The notes: generated from the letters alone by a model not told the origin. Counted from the stretch's first letter, positions 1-10,085 are shown. The stretch: 46,434 bases of DNA from Methanobacteriota archaeon (GCA_002720055.1 PBGH01000025.1:1-46434); one strand, 5' to 3'. Translations and numbers: made by a program.

Positions 1-96
1 CCTTGTCCCTGGCCCTGTCCTTGTCCCTGGCCCTGTCCTTGTCCCTGGCCCTGTCCTTGTCCCTGGCCCTGTCCTTGTCCTTGTCCCTGGCCCTGT
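1..96. repeat. 18-bp tandem repeat encoding Gly-Gln units
   Basis: The unit ccttgtccctggccctgt occurs four times in a row (1-72), then a 6-bp partial unit (73-78) and another full unit (79-96); the array continues off the left edge. The unit length is a multiple of three, so on the minus strand each copy adds three Gly-Gln pairs to the secreted protein without changing frame. Copies are identical, which suggests recent expansion by slippage or recombination. It has no spacers and is not a CRISPR array. Confidence 0.9.
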
Positions 97-617
97 CCGT
101 CTTCACCTTCTCCACCTCCCTCAGTTCCGCCGTCTCCGGTTCCATCTCCTTGGAAGTCTGGATCGTAAGCGTCAGGTATGCCATCTCCGTCTGAGTCTGA
201 AGCAGCCCCATCATTGGGGTCGTTTGGGTAAGGATCGTTTGCGTCTGAAGTTCCATCTCCGTCTGTATCGGCGGAGTTCGGGTTGGTTCCGGCTTCATAT
301 TCCTCTAGGTTGGTCAGTCCGTCACCATCTGGGTCTGCGCTTCCATCGCTAGCAGAGTTGGGATTCAATCCGTAGTTGACCTCCCAACCATCTGGCATGC
401 CGTCATTATCTGTATCTGGGTTATTCATATCCGTCCCAGCGCTCTGCTCCTCTGCATTGGTCAATCCGTCTCCATCCCAATCCGCACCTCCATCTGAGGG
501 GTCCAATGGGTCCGATCCGTCAGCACCGACTCCTGTGGAACCGGCCATCAGCACCAACAGCAAAGCTGTTATCACGCTGGCATTCTTCTGATTCTTATTC
601 TGATTCTTATTTTGCAT
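1..617 (-). CDS. Secreted protein with thrombospondin-3-like calcium repeats and Gly-Gln repeat tail (3' end cut by window edge)
   Basis: Partial gene reading off the start of the window; the reading frame is open from an ATG at 617 with no stop seen, about 205 codons. The N-terminus MQNKNQNKNQKNASV is followed by a hydrophobic stretch (VITALLLVLMAG) and a likely signal-peptidase site after GVGA, so the product should be exported. Residues about 45-160 carry repeated acidic loops such as DWDGDGLTNAEE, DPDGDGLTNLEEY, DTDGDGTSD and DSDGDGIPD, the calcium-binding pattern of thrombospondin type 3 and bacterial TSP3-like repeats. The visible C-terminal part becomes Gly/Glu-rich and then a pure QG repeat. 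Family knowledge: such proteins are cell-surface or matrix components stabilised by calcium. Function unknown; the missing C-terminal part could hold any domain. An AT-rich stretch just upstream (about 618-650) probably contains its promoter. Confidence 0.8.
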   Translation of the reverse strand, partial: MQNKNQNKNQKNASVITALLLVLMAGSTGVGADGSDPLDPSDGGADWDGDGLTNAEEQSAGTDMNNPDTDNDGMPDGWEVNYGLNPNSASDGSADPDGDGLTNLEEYEAGTNPNSADTDGDGTSDANDPYPNDPNDGAASDSDGDGIPDAYDPDFQGDGTGDGGTEGGGEGEDGQGQGQGQGQGQGQGQGQGQGQGQGQGQGQGQ

Positions 618-864
618 AAATTAATCACTTTCTAAATTCAATAATACTGGGGATTGGGTGATTGCTTGGAGCGAGCCAAGAGACTCGTTCGAGACCTCAA
701 TATCGCAGTACTGCGCGTTATCGGTGGTATCTACGAACTCGTGTAAATCTGTCTTAGCTCCTCCTTTTCTATTCATCCAATCTCACAGGCTTTCTCAGGG
801 AACCCTCCGTTCCCTCTAATATTGGAGAGGCATGTTGCATATTTCAAGGGTTCCCGTGAAGGTT
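618..864. other. Intergenic region with a stem-loop (797-815)
   Basis: About 250 bases without a gene. The part next to 617 is AT-rich and should hold the promoter of the secreted-protein gene. At 797-815 there is a perfect 7-bp hairpin (AGGGAAC, loop CCTCC, GTTCCCT), 3' of the zinc-ribbon gene that ends at 865; it may protect or terminate that transcript. A second weak hairpin (CTTGG/CCAAG) lies near 674-689. I find no tRNA-like clover leaf. Confidence 0.45.
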
Positions 865-1227
865 TCAGGGAGTTATCCTAGATAGCTGGGCTAGGAACCT
901 GGGCGTCCCAAGGAAATGTAGAACTGGTACAGCCAATGTGGAGAGTGCGAGAACCCCGAAAAAAAGTCCTGACCATAGCTCTATTCCCCTGCCAATGGAT
1001 AGGTATAGTATCCAGCCCATAAATACGGCAAACCAAGGCAGGTGTCTTCGAGTATAGAGCGAAAGTCTGGCATTCAGAATATCATCTGAGAAATACTGGG
1101 GAGTTTCCTCGGGGTCTGCCAAACCGTGTTCAATGCCACACCTTGCACATACCTGGTATCTAGGACCATTGCCTGTGATGAACTGGCTCTGTGGATAGTT
1201 TTGCTTACACATCCTGCATGCGGGCAT
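865..1227 (-). CDS. Small zinc-ribbon membrane protein, function unknown
   Basis: I do not recognise the family. From the ATG at 1227 the product is 120 residues. It begins with a zinc-ribbon-like pair of knuckles (CRMC at residues 4-7 and CARC at 27-30), followed by a linker and two hydrophobic segments (LPWFAVFMGWILYLSIG and LWSGLFFGVLALSTLAVPVL) that should be membrane helices. The open frame extends upstream to a TTG at 1320, which would overlap the end of the giant surface-protein gene by 14 bases and add 31 residues; neither start has a convincing ribosome-binding site, so the start is uncertain. The tandem arrangement behind the giant gene suggests co-transcription. Possible roles are a small membrane sensor or an assembly factor for the neighbour, but that is only inference from position. 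Confidence 0.65.
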   Translation of the reverse strand: MPACRMCKQNYPQSQFITGNGPRYQVCARCGIEHGLADPEETPQYFSDDILNARLSLYTRRHLPWFAVFMGWILYLSIGRGIELWSGLFFGVLALSTLAVPVLHFLGTPRFLAQLSRITP

Positions 1228-1306
1228 GAATCTCAATACTACCAGATGTCGCCTCTCCTTCAAGGCTACGGTCTTACCATCAGCTGAAAGTCGGATATCC
1301 GGCCTC

Positions 1307-4300
1307 TCAGAGATCGTCAATAAAGGACGTATCGATTTCTTCGTCCTCTAGCTCGTCATCTTCCAACCCATCTGCTAGCATGTTAAGACCTTCAAGGTCT
1401 ATTTCCTCTGACTTTGAGCTGAGTATCTCTCCCACAGAAATGTCTGGTTCCCAAGTCAATTCATCGATACTCTCAATCAAGTCCTGCTCTGTTGATTTGG
1501 AGATTTCGTCTTGGGCATCGGAAATTGATGATGGAAGGGATGCCGTAACTAATTCCTCTTCTTCGGTGATTCCCATGGCCTCTCTGGTCAGCTCCTCTTC
1601 CATCTCGACCTCCATTGTTCCCATCTCCCAGGGCTGAGGTGCAGCCCTCTCCCTAGGCCTGATGATCAACGCAGCACCCATGATTATCATAATGGCAGAT
1701 ATGAGTGCTATTATCATGTTCAGATCTCCATCTACTAGCTGGTCATACCACGATTCCCCACCAAGATTCTGATTATTTGGCGAACCTCCCGGAGAGAGCT
1801 CGGATAGCGAGTACACCCTGACAGAGTCGACTGAGAGCCTATGCACCTCGCCATCATGCGCGACTACTGCAAGCCAGTAAGTGTCTGAAGAGCTGATAGC
1901 TGTTGGACCTAGGGAGCTGAATGAGGCGTTCTGTGAGGTTATCTCAGAGCCCACAAGTATGGCATCCCTTGTATCTGAGAATTGCATTGTACTGGAGAAA
2001 ATCGAGTACGAGAGGACCTGGGGGTCGTCAGATGGTGCCCATATCACCTCTATTCTTGATCCAGAAGAGTCCCAATATGCCATTATCTCACCCACCTCAG
2101 GAAGATGGATTCCCGGATCTTGGGAATTCTCGTCCACTGGACTAATCATTGAGGTCTCCAAGTCGGAAGTCCAAGCGTTCCCGGATGAATCCACCGAGAC
2201 CACAGCTACCCAGATTGGAATGTCTGGCTGGATTCTCTCGCCTCCTGAAAGATTCTCTATGAGGATCGGGCCCCATTCCTCTCTATTCACGCTAATTATC
2301 GGCTCGAGACCATCTGAACTGTCGAAGGGTGCTCCTGCTACAGCGAATATTCTGTATTCACCTATATCTTCATCTTCACTCTCAGAGAATGAGACGTAAA
2401 CACCATCACCCGAATCCGGCGAGCGATCCTCCAGAGTCGGTGCTGGAACTCTGTCAGGTGGGAAAGAGTCGCCCCGGTTATCTATTGGAGTTACCAAAGC
2501 AAGGTGATCACCTAAGTCTGTCAGTCTCACATTGCCTGCAATGTCATGGATAGTAACTGTAACGTATAGCGGGATTCCTGAGATAATATCAGAAGGGGAG
2601 AGTGAGGATGCATCTGTTCCATACAGGGCCCTGGATACGGTTATGTCTAACCTGGGGGAGTTCCCTATTTGTCTTTGATCGATGGTGATTAGTTCGCACT
2701 GGTTGCTAGATTCACAAGCCGAGCTGACTTCTGAAAGGTCGTCAAGAGGGAAATCCGATACCCATACAGTGTAGTGACTGAAGTCATTGACCAAGGTACG
2801 GTCCCAACTGATATCTATCGATGTCCCGTCATCCTCTGGATGATCCCATGCCTGAAGTCCCATAACTGCATCAGGAGGCATCCACTCAGAAGAGTCTAGC
2901 TCAGAGTAAGTTGCTGTCTGGACTACGAGGACCTCATCCAGGTTCTGATTTCCCCAATCATCTACTGCAACGACACCGATCCAATAAACCAGATCGCTTT
3001 CCAAAGAAGCGTTACCAATAGAGTCGATGATCACCTCATCGGTGGTACAATCTGGTACGAAAGTTGCTTCTGGCCATCCATCTACCGAGGATGGTGGTGA
3101 TGACCCTGATGCGGGGAGAATATGTATGACATGGAGCGCGCAGTCTTCCTCCTGGTTTGGCTCCCAGCTGACGATTATCCTGCCCCCTTCATCATTGGGC
3201 GCGTCGCTAACAGTTGTCCCGGTTATTGGTGCCGGGGCTATGCCGTCATTTAGTCCGCCTGCAGTAACTATTGGACCTACAACTGTGGCATTTGATGGAT
3301 CGTACTGTCCTGCCTCGTCGACACAGACAATTGCGAACCAGTAGGGAACGTTCCCTTCCAACTCGAGGATTGTAGAATTGCCGGCAGCAAAGGCGAAGTC
3401 CATGTGATCCGATAGGGCGATTGCGCTGGAAATCTCTTGCTGGACCGCCCATATTCTAGTGAACTGCGGGTCTAATTCCTTACACGCAGACCACTCAGCT
3501 GAGATAGTGCCGGGGATTCCCCCTGAAATGGCCTCTACCTCTAGCCATTCGGGAGGGGAGGGTGTCTCGTCGGTGGGAGTTGCGTTCCCTTCCCAAGAAA
3601 TTGGCTCTCCAACTGTTCCGTCAGGGTACTCAATTGCTACTGCAGCTCGATACTGCCTATTCTCTGAAAGTGTCACCTCGGATCCATTTCTGTTCCCTAA
3701 AGTGAATAATGTGGTCGTTTGAGACCAGAACGGAATCCTCTGGAAGGATGGTAGGCCTCCAAGGTCATCTTTTGTGGGGGTCCAATCCTGGTTGTCCGTT
3801 GAGTCCCAAATGTAAACCCTGTATGCTGACCATGCGGAGTCCTGAGCTGGCAACCAACTGGCCTGAAGTACGCCTCCTCCATCATTTGGTCTATCGTATA
3901 GGCTGGTAATTTCTGTGGGTGCTTCGAGCCTCTCCCAGTCATAAGATATCCTGATCTTTATTTTTCCATCCGATGGTGACTGTAGCTGAAGATGCACTAT
4001 TGACGAGTAGGATCCGGGTGGAGTGTTGAATATCGAAGTCTGGAACGCCCCTTGTAGACTTGGGTTAAGAGCTGCCAAATCCCAAGAGCCTGAGTAATTC
4101 AGTTGAGTTGATCTGGCCCAGACCCATGCCCCGCTTTGAGGCGAGGAGAAAGTAATAGCACCGGGATACATCAGCAACTCAGAGGAGTTAGCCTGATTCT
4201 CATCGAGTGGGATAGAGATCGGCGCCTCTGGATCAACCAGTATAGTTGACATTCCTGGCATTGTACTATCGGTGATATCAAGAGATCTGTCTACGAAGAT

Positions 4301-7300
4301 TGCAGTGAGAGGGGTCGCCCTCCTCTGATTCTCTCTCGGCGATTCGACGAGCGTCTCCATCGGATTGTAGATATGAAGTCCGTCCTCAGCAATAACTGCT
4401 AGGCCCATCCATGAAACTGCGTGTCCAGATTTTGCCCCTATTAGGTCTCGGATAGTGATTACCTCGTGATTACCAGTGGCTCTGAAAATGCTGATCTTTC
4501 CAGGAGAAATAGCGGCTACATTTGTGCCATCAGAGGTGAGGTCAGTTATTGGCCAAGCCTGTAGGTCCAAAGCTCCGACTCCGGATTCCATTGCTCTTGA
4601 TGTTCCATTCCAATGTACTAGAGGCTGATTCGATGTGGATATATGGACCCCCCACTGATCAGTTGCTACAGAGTAGACGTCGTTGCTTGGGATCATATCG
4701 ATATTGTATGTACCATTGCTGCTATCTGTTGCTAGGTCCCAAGCCGATACTCCCGGCCTAGTGACTCCCTGACCATTGTGAGAAATGAATATTGCAGCGT
4801 CATGATGCAAGGTCAAAGTAGTCCCAGTTACCGAATCGTTGACCGTCCTGGAGACTGCATCGGCGTAAACGATCCCCGATACGAAGTCCCCGACTAGACC
4901 ATCGTCCCGACTGATCGAGCCCACATATCCTAAGTTCTGGTCGAGAGCAATAATTCCATTAGGTCCTCCTACAAGTACACTCCCGTTTCCGAGTATTGGT
5001 GAAGGAGGCACGAAAAGATGGTTGGAAATGGGTGTCGGGAGTCCATCAACTGTGGTAACCGCGTCATCCCAACCTGACTTCGACAGATTCCAGAGCCCAA
5101 TACCTCCATGTGTCGAAACCATGACGAAATTTTCGAACTCAGCGAAATCGGTGACTATGTTGCTAGGAAGTCCGGCTATGAGGCTCCCTGATCTCCATGC
5201 TCTGCTGGACAAATCGAACTTCTGTAAACCGGCTGAGCTGCCGAACCACCCCATGAGTCCTACGTACATCTCATCACCCTCAATTATTGCTCCATCCATC
5301 TGATTATGGAGAGCTGGTGATGTTCGCTCTAGCGACCTTTGGGTAATATTGAATGAGATTAGCCCCTCTCCGACCGTTGTGGCCCAGATCGTTTGATCGT
5401 CCAGTAAAATTTCGTTGATGTTCTCGAATAGGGAGTTCATTCCAAATTGCCAGTTCACTGAACCATTTTCAAGTAACTCACCTTGAAGAACTGTCGAACC
5501 AACGTATGAGTATTCTGACGAACCTACCGTCACCCAAACATGTGTTTCGTTGGAAATCATCTCATGTACAATTCCAGAGGGTAGTCCGACCAACTCGTCG
5601 AAACCTCCTTCGATTAGACCGGTGGTGTCTAGTCTGTCGACACGATTGATTCCGGATAGGTCACCAGACCTACCGATAGCATAGACTCTTACATTCTCAG
5701 GAGGGGCTCGGACTATTGATCCTGCATCCATGCCCCTTCCAATCACTTGAGCCGATGATACCGAACCGTCTGAAGTAATGACTCTGGAGATTCCGCCATC
5801 ACCATCGTAATGAGATACTAGGAGTAAGTCTTCATCGAACAGCATCCCTCCAGGAAAGACTGGGTTCTCTGAGACTCCAAGATCTGGAGTAAGGGTATCC
5901 AGGAAGTTATTGGAATCGTAGCTGAAGCGATCTATGCCTACTCCTTCCGTATCGAAACCGAGGTACATGATCTCATTTTCAGAATCGCAAGCGAGTGCCC
6001 TGACGTCCCTTTCCGCAAGATTTGAGTTATCAGTGGTTATTGGGGATATCCATTCTTCAGAGACTCCGTCTCCATCGTGATCAGCTAGATCGAAGCGCGC
6101 GACCCCCCCTCCAACTGCCCACCATTGCCATGCAGAAAATCCGATAGCGATATTCACAATATCATGACACAAGACTATGTCTGCACCATATCCATCTGGA
6201 ATCTCACCAGCATCAACTTCCCAAATCGTCCAGTTACTTGTGTTTCCTGAAAGCCTCATTATGTGTCCGTCATTCCCATAACCAGAGGCTGCCCAGAGAT
6301 CGTCACCTACTACCTTCATTGAATAGAAGTCAACCTCTGACTCAGATGGTAAACCATCCCCTGGGAGCCAGGAAGGCATCCAAGATTCGTTGGATGTGTT
6401 CCATCTGAGGATTCCATTCATACTAGCGAACAGATACTCTCCTTGGTACTCCACCATACCTCTAATTCTGCCTTCTACGTCATCCCATTGATCCTTAAGA
6501 GTCATGTTGTATGCGGAGAATCTTCTAAGGATATTTTCCCCATAGGCTACCCAAAGTTCGCAAGATACAGTCAGTGGGAAGCAGTCTCCTAGGTATTGGG
6601 CGTTGACCCTTCCAACATTACCCAGTGTCTGGAGATCATCCTCCCAACTCTCAGAGGTAGCGTTCCACCTAACTATAGTGCCTGTATCACTCAATCCACC
6701 CCATCCAGAAGTACCTACCACGCTGATCCAGACTTCGCTACCGACTTGGTTGATTCCGTGAATTACTCCATCGAATCCTAATCTTTCACCTGCATCAATC
6801 ACAGGGAGGGATGAGTTATTTGTAAGGTTGATTCGATGAATTTCGTCTCTCTCGTTCCAAGGATTAGCCCGCTGAGGGGAGTAGTACATGATTTCGTCCA
6901 TGATAAGAATCTCTGCAGGAGAGTAGTTAGGCAGGGTCGGACCGTCTTGGTTCAAACCTCTGTCCCATTGAATGAGTACTGTTTCGTTGTTAACATCAAT
7001 CAGGGTGAGGCCGAAGTCCCCACCTGCCCAGATTGTCCCTTCCTGACTTCCCTCTATCAGGACAGTTACGTCGTCGTCGTCAATAATCCCCTGTGTCCCG
7101 TCCCATGGGCTAATCCACGAGGAGGAGGTTAGGTTGTACCTGGCAATTCCAAGGTTCTCAAATCCCAGATATGCTATGTCTCCAATTTTAACGACTCTGG
7201 CTCTCTCTGTGTCGTCTCCAGCAGTCCAAACCTCTACCACCGTACCGTTTGACTTATTGATTACCGCTGCTCCTTCTGTTGTTCCTGCATAAAGGAAATC

Positions 7301-9895
7301 TGGGCCAATAGTCTCCACTGATATCACGAATCTGGAAGGCATTCCGTCTCCCCCTCCACCCCCACCAGTTGTCCAGCAATCCTCCAAAGAAAACTGAGGC
7401 TGTGGAGAGTTCAAGTCAGGCCAGTTCCACATGCATGCCCCTCTATTCGTTCCCGCATAAACTCCGTCTGCGTCACTCGTGACATCGTAGAACTCGAATG
7501 GATCGTTGTTCCAGCCCGGAATACTCGTAGGAAGGAATTCCCAGCTAGAGCCATCCCAACGAGCCAAACCCCCATTTCCATCAGCTCCGGTGTTCTGAAC
7601 TTCTGAACCCACTAGAAGGCCGCCATAGAAGTCGATGGAGAGAGTGTTGACGTCTTCGTCCGGGATTCCGTTTGGATCATCGGGAGTCCAGAGATCCACA
7701 ACATCGGAGGTTAGTCTGTCGATGATGAGTATTCCAAGACCTTGAAGACCGAGGTAAATTAGGTCACCGTCAACTGCTACTGGAGTAGTTTCTAGATTGT
7801 CCACACCCAACGATTGCCAAGATCCGATTATCGATCGAGTGTTTAGATCTATTCTCATCACTCCAGCCTCCTCCGTAGCTATGTAGGCAACTCCGAATCT
7901 AGTTGCGATTTCTCTTATCATATCGGAGTCTAGGCCCATAGATTCAGAGTAGGACTCAACCACTGTGTTTGAGCTGGTTGAGTACAGGTTGATTCCTGAT
8001 TCGAGATGTCCTACCACCAGAGTATCCGTGTTCGAGTCATGAGCAAGGCTGGTGATGTGTGCTGAGTTAAGTCCCTGGATTGTTTCGAAGTAGGAACCAT
8101 CAGCACTGCTTAGCCTGTGAACTCCGCTTTCTGTGGTCCCCACCCAGACCCATCCGTCCTCATCTTGTATGATCGAGGTGATGTCGCCGGGTTCTAACTG
8201 AAAATTGAGACTGTCTTCAAGATTTATCGGAGCTCTCCATAGGTTTTCCCCCTTGTCGAGGATATCGATTATGCTCCCCGAAGCGATCCATATTTCTCCA
8301 TATTCCCCATCATCGATTATAGCTGTGACTTGGGGGTCTTCTATTGAGGGGCTACTAACAAGAGTCATTGATCCATAAGGAGAGTCTGCTAGGATTCTAC
8401 CCATCTTACCTGATGAGTCGCCTACTAGGGCCATAGAAGAAGCCGGAGATCTCTGTAGTCCGCCGGGCCATGGTAAGATAGAGGACCCAGAGCCTGAGAG
8501 CTCTAAGTCAGAAAGTTCTATTTCTGAAGCGAACAAGAGTACTTGAGTGTCATATGGCTGAATTGACTCTTCGGTCAGGATATACAAGAATTCAGGAGTT
8601 GCTGCTAGACCTTCTATGCTATTACTTGGAAGCCAGTTTGAAGAAGTCCACGATGGAAGCCAAGAGTTTGAATCTGTATCGAACCTATCTATTCCAGAGT
8701 CAGTTGTTGATATGTATAGGACGTCATCAGATATAGCGAAATCAGAAATCGAGTTAGAGGAGAGTTGATTTTCATCGTTCCAGACGTTGTTTTTGTCTAT
8801 CTCCAATACAGTCGGATCGCTGTTGGAAACTGTGTAATTAATGACTCTAATTCCATTGTCCTGGGTGGACAAAAAGATTCTTCTCGATTCGATGGCGATA
8901 TCCACAGGCATCTCTGCCTCTGTTCCATTGCAGAAGTCGATTGATCGCCAAATAGCGTTCTTTGAGGGCATCAGATACTCTAATCTACATTCTGAAGATG
9001 CAGACCAAATTACTCCGAACATATCTATGCCCATGGATTGTATGGAGTTTGATTCCGATGAGTTTGTATCCTTTGGGAAGTCTTCAATCATACTAGAGTT
9101 TGAAAGTCTGAAAGCAGTGATATTTCCTTCCGAGTCCCCAACATACATCCTGTCCCTGTTGAAATCTGTGATGATCGACCGGCCAGCAATTTCTGGAAAG
9201 ATATCGATTATTTTCTTATTGGAGTTGTCGTCTAGATGCAGAAGATCGTCATTGACCAAAACATACAGTCTTCCATCTATTGGATTATATGCACTCCCAT
9301 GAATAGATACATTCAGTGGGCTGAAGGATAGTTTTGGATCTACTGGACGAAGTGCCTCGATAGCCAAATCTGTTATCTCTATGCCAGTTGGAATATTCCA
9401 AGATGCATCGCTTATTGTGTTGGGCTTCAAGGAAGAGTCCAAAATCCCTCCAGTAACAGTTGGGGGGTTATTAGAGAAGCTATTCTGTCTTCCTAGGTCG
9501 CCCATTCCAGTCCAATCAAGGATGCTGGTCTGAGTATCCATTACAGTCAACTGGGGCTGGTTAATCCAGAATCCATCGCTTCCGTTCACTGCTATCTCCA
9601 AAGAAAGGTTATCGATCTGGGAACCTGGTGCGAATTCCAGCATTAGATCTGCAATTGCTGGAGTACCGTTCTCTGGATCAGCTCCTTCGGCCTCCAGAAC
9701 AATCCATCCTGAATCATTTGTTCCATTTACTCCCCAAGTTTTACTTGACGCCATGGAGGTTTTTTGGGTGTCTTCAAGACCTTCTTCATAATGGGAGGTT
9801 GATGTGAAATATACTGACCAAGGAAGCAAAAACATCAGTGAGACAAGGAAAATTGCCCTTTGCTTACTTCCTGAAGTCAATCGACTGCCATACAT
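1307..9895 (-). CDS. Giant membrane-anchored surface protein: beta-propeller repeats plus fibronectin-III-like domains
   Basis: A 2862-residue protein starting with a signal sequence (AIFLVSLMFLLPWSVYF near residues 14-30). Residues about 170-1850 are dominated by short beta-propeller blades resembling two-component-regulator (Reg_prop) and WD/PQQ-like repeats, for example DEDGWVWVGTTESGVHRL, and Trp/Gly-rich strands recurring at roughly 40-50 residues. Around residues 1990-2700 there are about six fibronectin-III-like modules, each opening with a Pro-rich start (APTEITSL, PPEWLEVE, APAPITGT, PPDAVMGL, PPDRVPAP, LPEVGEIM). A single membrane helix (MIIALISAIMIIMGAALII, near 2730) precedes an acidic cytoplasmic tail of about 110 residues. 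Most of the chain should therefore be outside, tethered at its C-terminus. Expected roles are adhesion, polymer binding or surface sensing; no enzyme motif is visible. The gene is divergent from maeB, and a small zinc-ribbon gene follows it. Confidence 0.85.
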   Translation of the reverse strand: MYGSRLTSGSKQRAIFLVSLMFLLPWSVYFTSTSHYEEGLEDTQKTSMASSKTWGVNGTNDSGWIVLEAEGADPENGTPAIADLMLEFAPGSQIDNLSLEIAVNGSDGFWINQPQLTVMDTQTSILDWTGMGDLGRQNSFSNNPPTVTGGILDSSLKPNTISDASWNIPTGIEITDLAIEALRPVDPKLSFSPLNVSIHGSAYNPIDGRLYVLVNDDLLHLDDNSNKKIIDIFPEIAGRSIITDFNRDRMYVGDSEGNITAFRLSNSSMIEDFPKDTNSSESNSIQSMGIDMFGVIWSASSECRLEYLMPSKNAIWRSIDFCNGTEAEMPVDIAIESRRIFLSTQDNGIRVINYTVSNSDPTVLEIDKNNVWNDENQLSSNSISDFAISDDVLYISTTDSGIDRFDTDSNSWLPSWTSSNWLPSNSIEGLAATPEFLYILTEESIQPYDTQVLLFASEIELSDLELSGSGSSILPWPGGLQRSPASSMALVGDSSGKMGRILADSPYGSMTLVSSPSIEDPQVTAIIDDGEYGEIWIASGSIIDILDKGENLWRAPINLEDSLNFQLEPGDITSIIQDEDGWVWVGTTESGVHRLSSADGSYFETIQGLNSAHITSLAHDSNTDTLVVGHLESGINLYSTSSNTVVESYSESMGLDSDMIREIATRFGVAYIATEEAGVMRIDLNTRSIIGSWQSLGVDNLETTPVAVDGDLIYLGLQGLGILIIDRLTSDVVDLWTPDDPNGIPDEDVNTLSIDFYGGLLVGSEVQNTGADGNGGLARWDGSSWEFLPTSIPGWNNDPFEFYDVTSDADGVYAGTNRGACMWNWPDLNSPQPQFSLEDCWTTGGGGGGDGMPSRFVISVETIGPDFLYAGTTEGAAVINKSNGTVVEVWTAGDDTERARVVKIGDIAYLGFENLGIARYNLTSSSWISPWDGTQGIIDDDDVTVLIEGSQEGTIWAGGDFGLTLIDVNNETVLIQWDRGLNQDGPTLPNYSPAEILIMDEIMYYSPQRANPWNERDEIHRINLTNNSSLPVIDAGERLGFDGVIHGINQVGSEVWISVVGTSGWGGLSDTGTIVRWNATSESWEDDLQTLGNVGRVNAQYLGDCFPLTVSCELWVAYGENILRRFSAYNMTLKDQWDDVEGRIRGMVEYQGEYLFASMNGILRWNTSNESWMPSWLPGDGLPSESEVDFYSMKVVGDDLWAASGYGNDGHIMRLSGNTSNWTIWEVDAGEIPDGYGADIVLCHDIVNIAIGFSAWQWWAVGGGVARFDLADHDGDGVSEEWISPITTDNSNLAERDVRALACDSENEIMYLGFDTEGVGIDRFSYDSNNFLDTLTPDLGVSENPVFPGGMLFDEDLLLVSHYDGDGGISRVITSDGSVSSAQVIGRGMDAGSIVRAPPENVRVYAIGRSGDLSGINRVDRLDTTGLIEGGFDELVGLPSGIVHEMISNETHVWVTVGSSEYSYVGSTVLQGELLENGSVNWQFGMNSLFENINEILLDDQTIWATTVGEGLISFNITQRSLERTSPALHNQMDGAIIEGDEMYVGLMGWFGSSAGLQKFDLSSRAWRSGSLIAGLPSNIVTDFAEFENFVMVSTHGGIGLWNLSKSGWDDAVTTVDGLPTPISNHLFVPPSPILGNGSVLVGGPNGIIALDQNLGYVGSISRDDGLVGDFVSGIVYADAVSRTVNDSVTGTTLTLHHDAAIFISHNGQGVTRPGVSAWDLATDSSNGTYNIDMIPSNDVYSVATDQWGVHISTSNQPLVHWNGTSRAMESGVGALDLQAWPITDLTSDGTNVAAISPGKISIFRATGNHEVITIRDLIGAKSGHAVSWMGLAVIAEDGLHIYNPMETLVESPRENQRRATPLTAIFVDRSLDITDSTMPGMSTILVDPEAPISIPLDENQANSSELLMYPGAITFSSPQSGAWVWARSTQLNYSGSWDLAALNPSLQGAFQTSIFNTPPGSYSSIVHLQLQSPSDGKIKIRISYDWERLEAPTEITSLYDRPNDGGGVLQASWLPAQDSAWSAYRVYIWDSTDNQDWTPTKDDLGGLPSFQRIPFWSQTTTLFTLGNRNGSEVTLSENRQYRAAVAIEYPDGTVGEPISWEGNATPTDETPSPPEWLEVEAISGGIPGTISAEWSACKELDPQFTRIWAVQQEISSAIALSDHMDFAFAAGNSTILELEGNVPYWFAIVCVDEAGQYDPSNATVVGPIVTAGGLNDGIAPAPITGTTVSDAPNDEGGRIIVSWEPNQEEDCALHVIHILPASGSSPPSSVDGWPEATFVPDCTTDEVIIDSIGNASLESDLVYWIGVVAVDDWGNQNLDEVLVVQTATYSELDSSEWMPPDAVMGLQAWDHPEDDGTSIDISWDRTLVNDFSHYTVWVSDFPLDDLSEVSSACESSNQCELITIDQRQIGNSPRLDITVSRALYGTDASSLSPSDIISGIPLYVTVTIHDIAGNVRLTDLGDHLALVTPIDNRGDSFPPDRVPAPTLEDRSPDSGDGVYVSFSESEDEDIGEYRIFAVAGAPFDSSDGLEPIISVNREEWGPILIENLSGGERIQPDIPIWVAVVSVDSSGNAWTSDLETSMISPVDENSQDPGIHLPEVGEIMAYWDSSGSRIEVIWAPSDDPQVLSYSIFSSTMQFSDTRDAILVGSEITSQNASFSSLGPTAISSSDTYWLAVVAHDGEVHRLSVDSVRVYSLSELSPGGSPNNQNLGGESWYDQLVDGDLNMIIALISAIMIIMGAALIIRPRERAAPQPWEMGTMEVEMEEELTREAMGITEEEELVTASLPSSISDAQDEISKSTEQDLIESIDELTWEPDISVGEILSSKSEEIDLEGLNMLADGLEDDELEDEEIDTSFIDDL

Positions 9896-9997
9896 GTGAT
9901 GAGTATAGTCCCTCGATGTGCAATTTATGAAGGGTAGGGGTTGTCGACTGCGACTTGCTCATACTGAGGGTGAATCTAGGATAGGAAAAAGCCGCTA

Positions 9998-10018
9998 ATC
10001 GGTGGCCTATTGGCCGAT
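9998..10018. promoter_or_regulatory. Palindromic site between the divergent giant-protein and maeB genes
   Basis: In the 190-bp divergent intergenic region the arms ATCGG (9998-10002) and CCGAT (10014-10018) flank an alternative inner self-complementary pair GGCC-TATT-GGCC. An AT-rich TATA-like stretch (ataattcaacaataatc) follows at once on the maeB side. Position and symmetry fit a regulator-binding site for maeB, but no regulator is known and chance is possible. Confidence 0.3.
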
Positions 10019-10085
10019 AATTCAACAATAATCAATAGGATAGCATGATACGAGATGGTTTGCCCGAGGATACCGAGATGGTCCT

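Noticed and set aside
1..96. Possible CRISPR array in the repeats
   Set aside because: Units are contiguous, with no spacers, a length that is a multiple of three, and lie inside a coding frame.
3..194. Plus-strand open frame of Leu/Ser repeats starting with TTG
   Set aside because: It is the mirror of the 18-bp repeat. The minus-strand frame gives a signal peptide and calcium-binding repeats, so it is the real gene.
690..712. T-loop-like GTTCGAG suggesting a tRNA
   Set aside because: The flanking stems do not pair and no anticodon or acceptor arms can be drawn.
1881..2399. 172-codon plus-strand frame and other open frames opposite the giant gene
   Set aside because: They lie antisense to conserved FN3-like modules, have biased composition, and no ribosome-binding site; shadows of the long frame.
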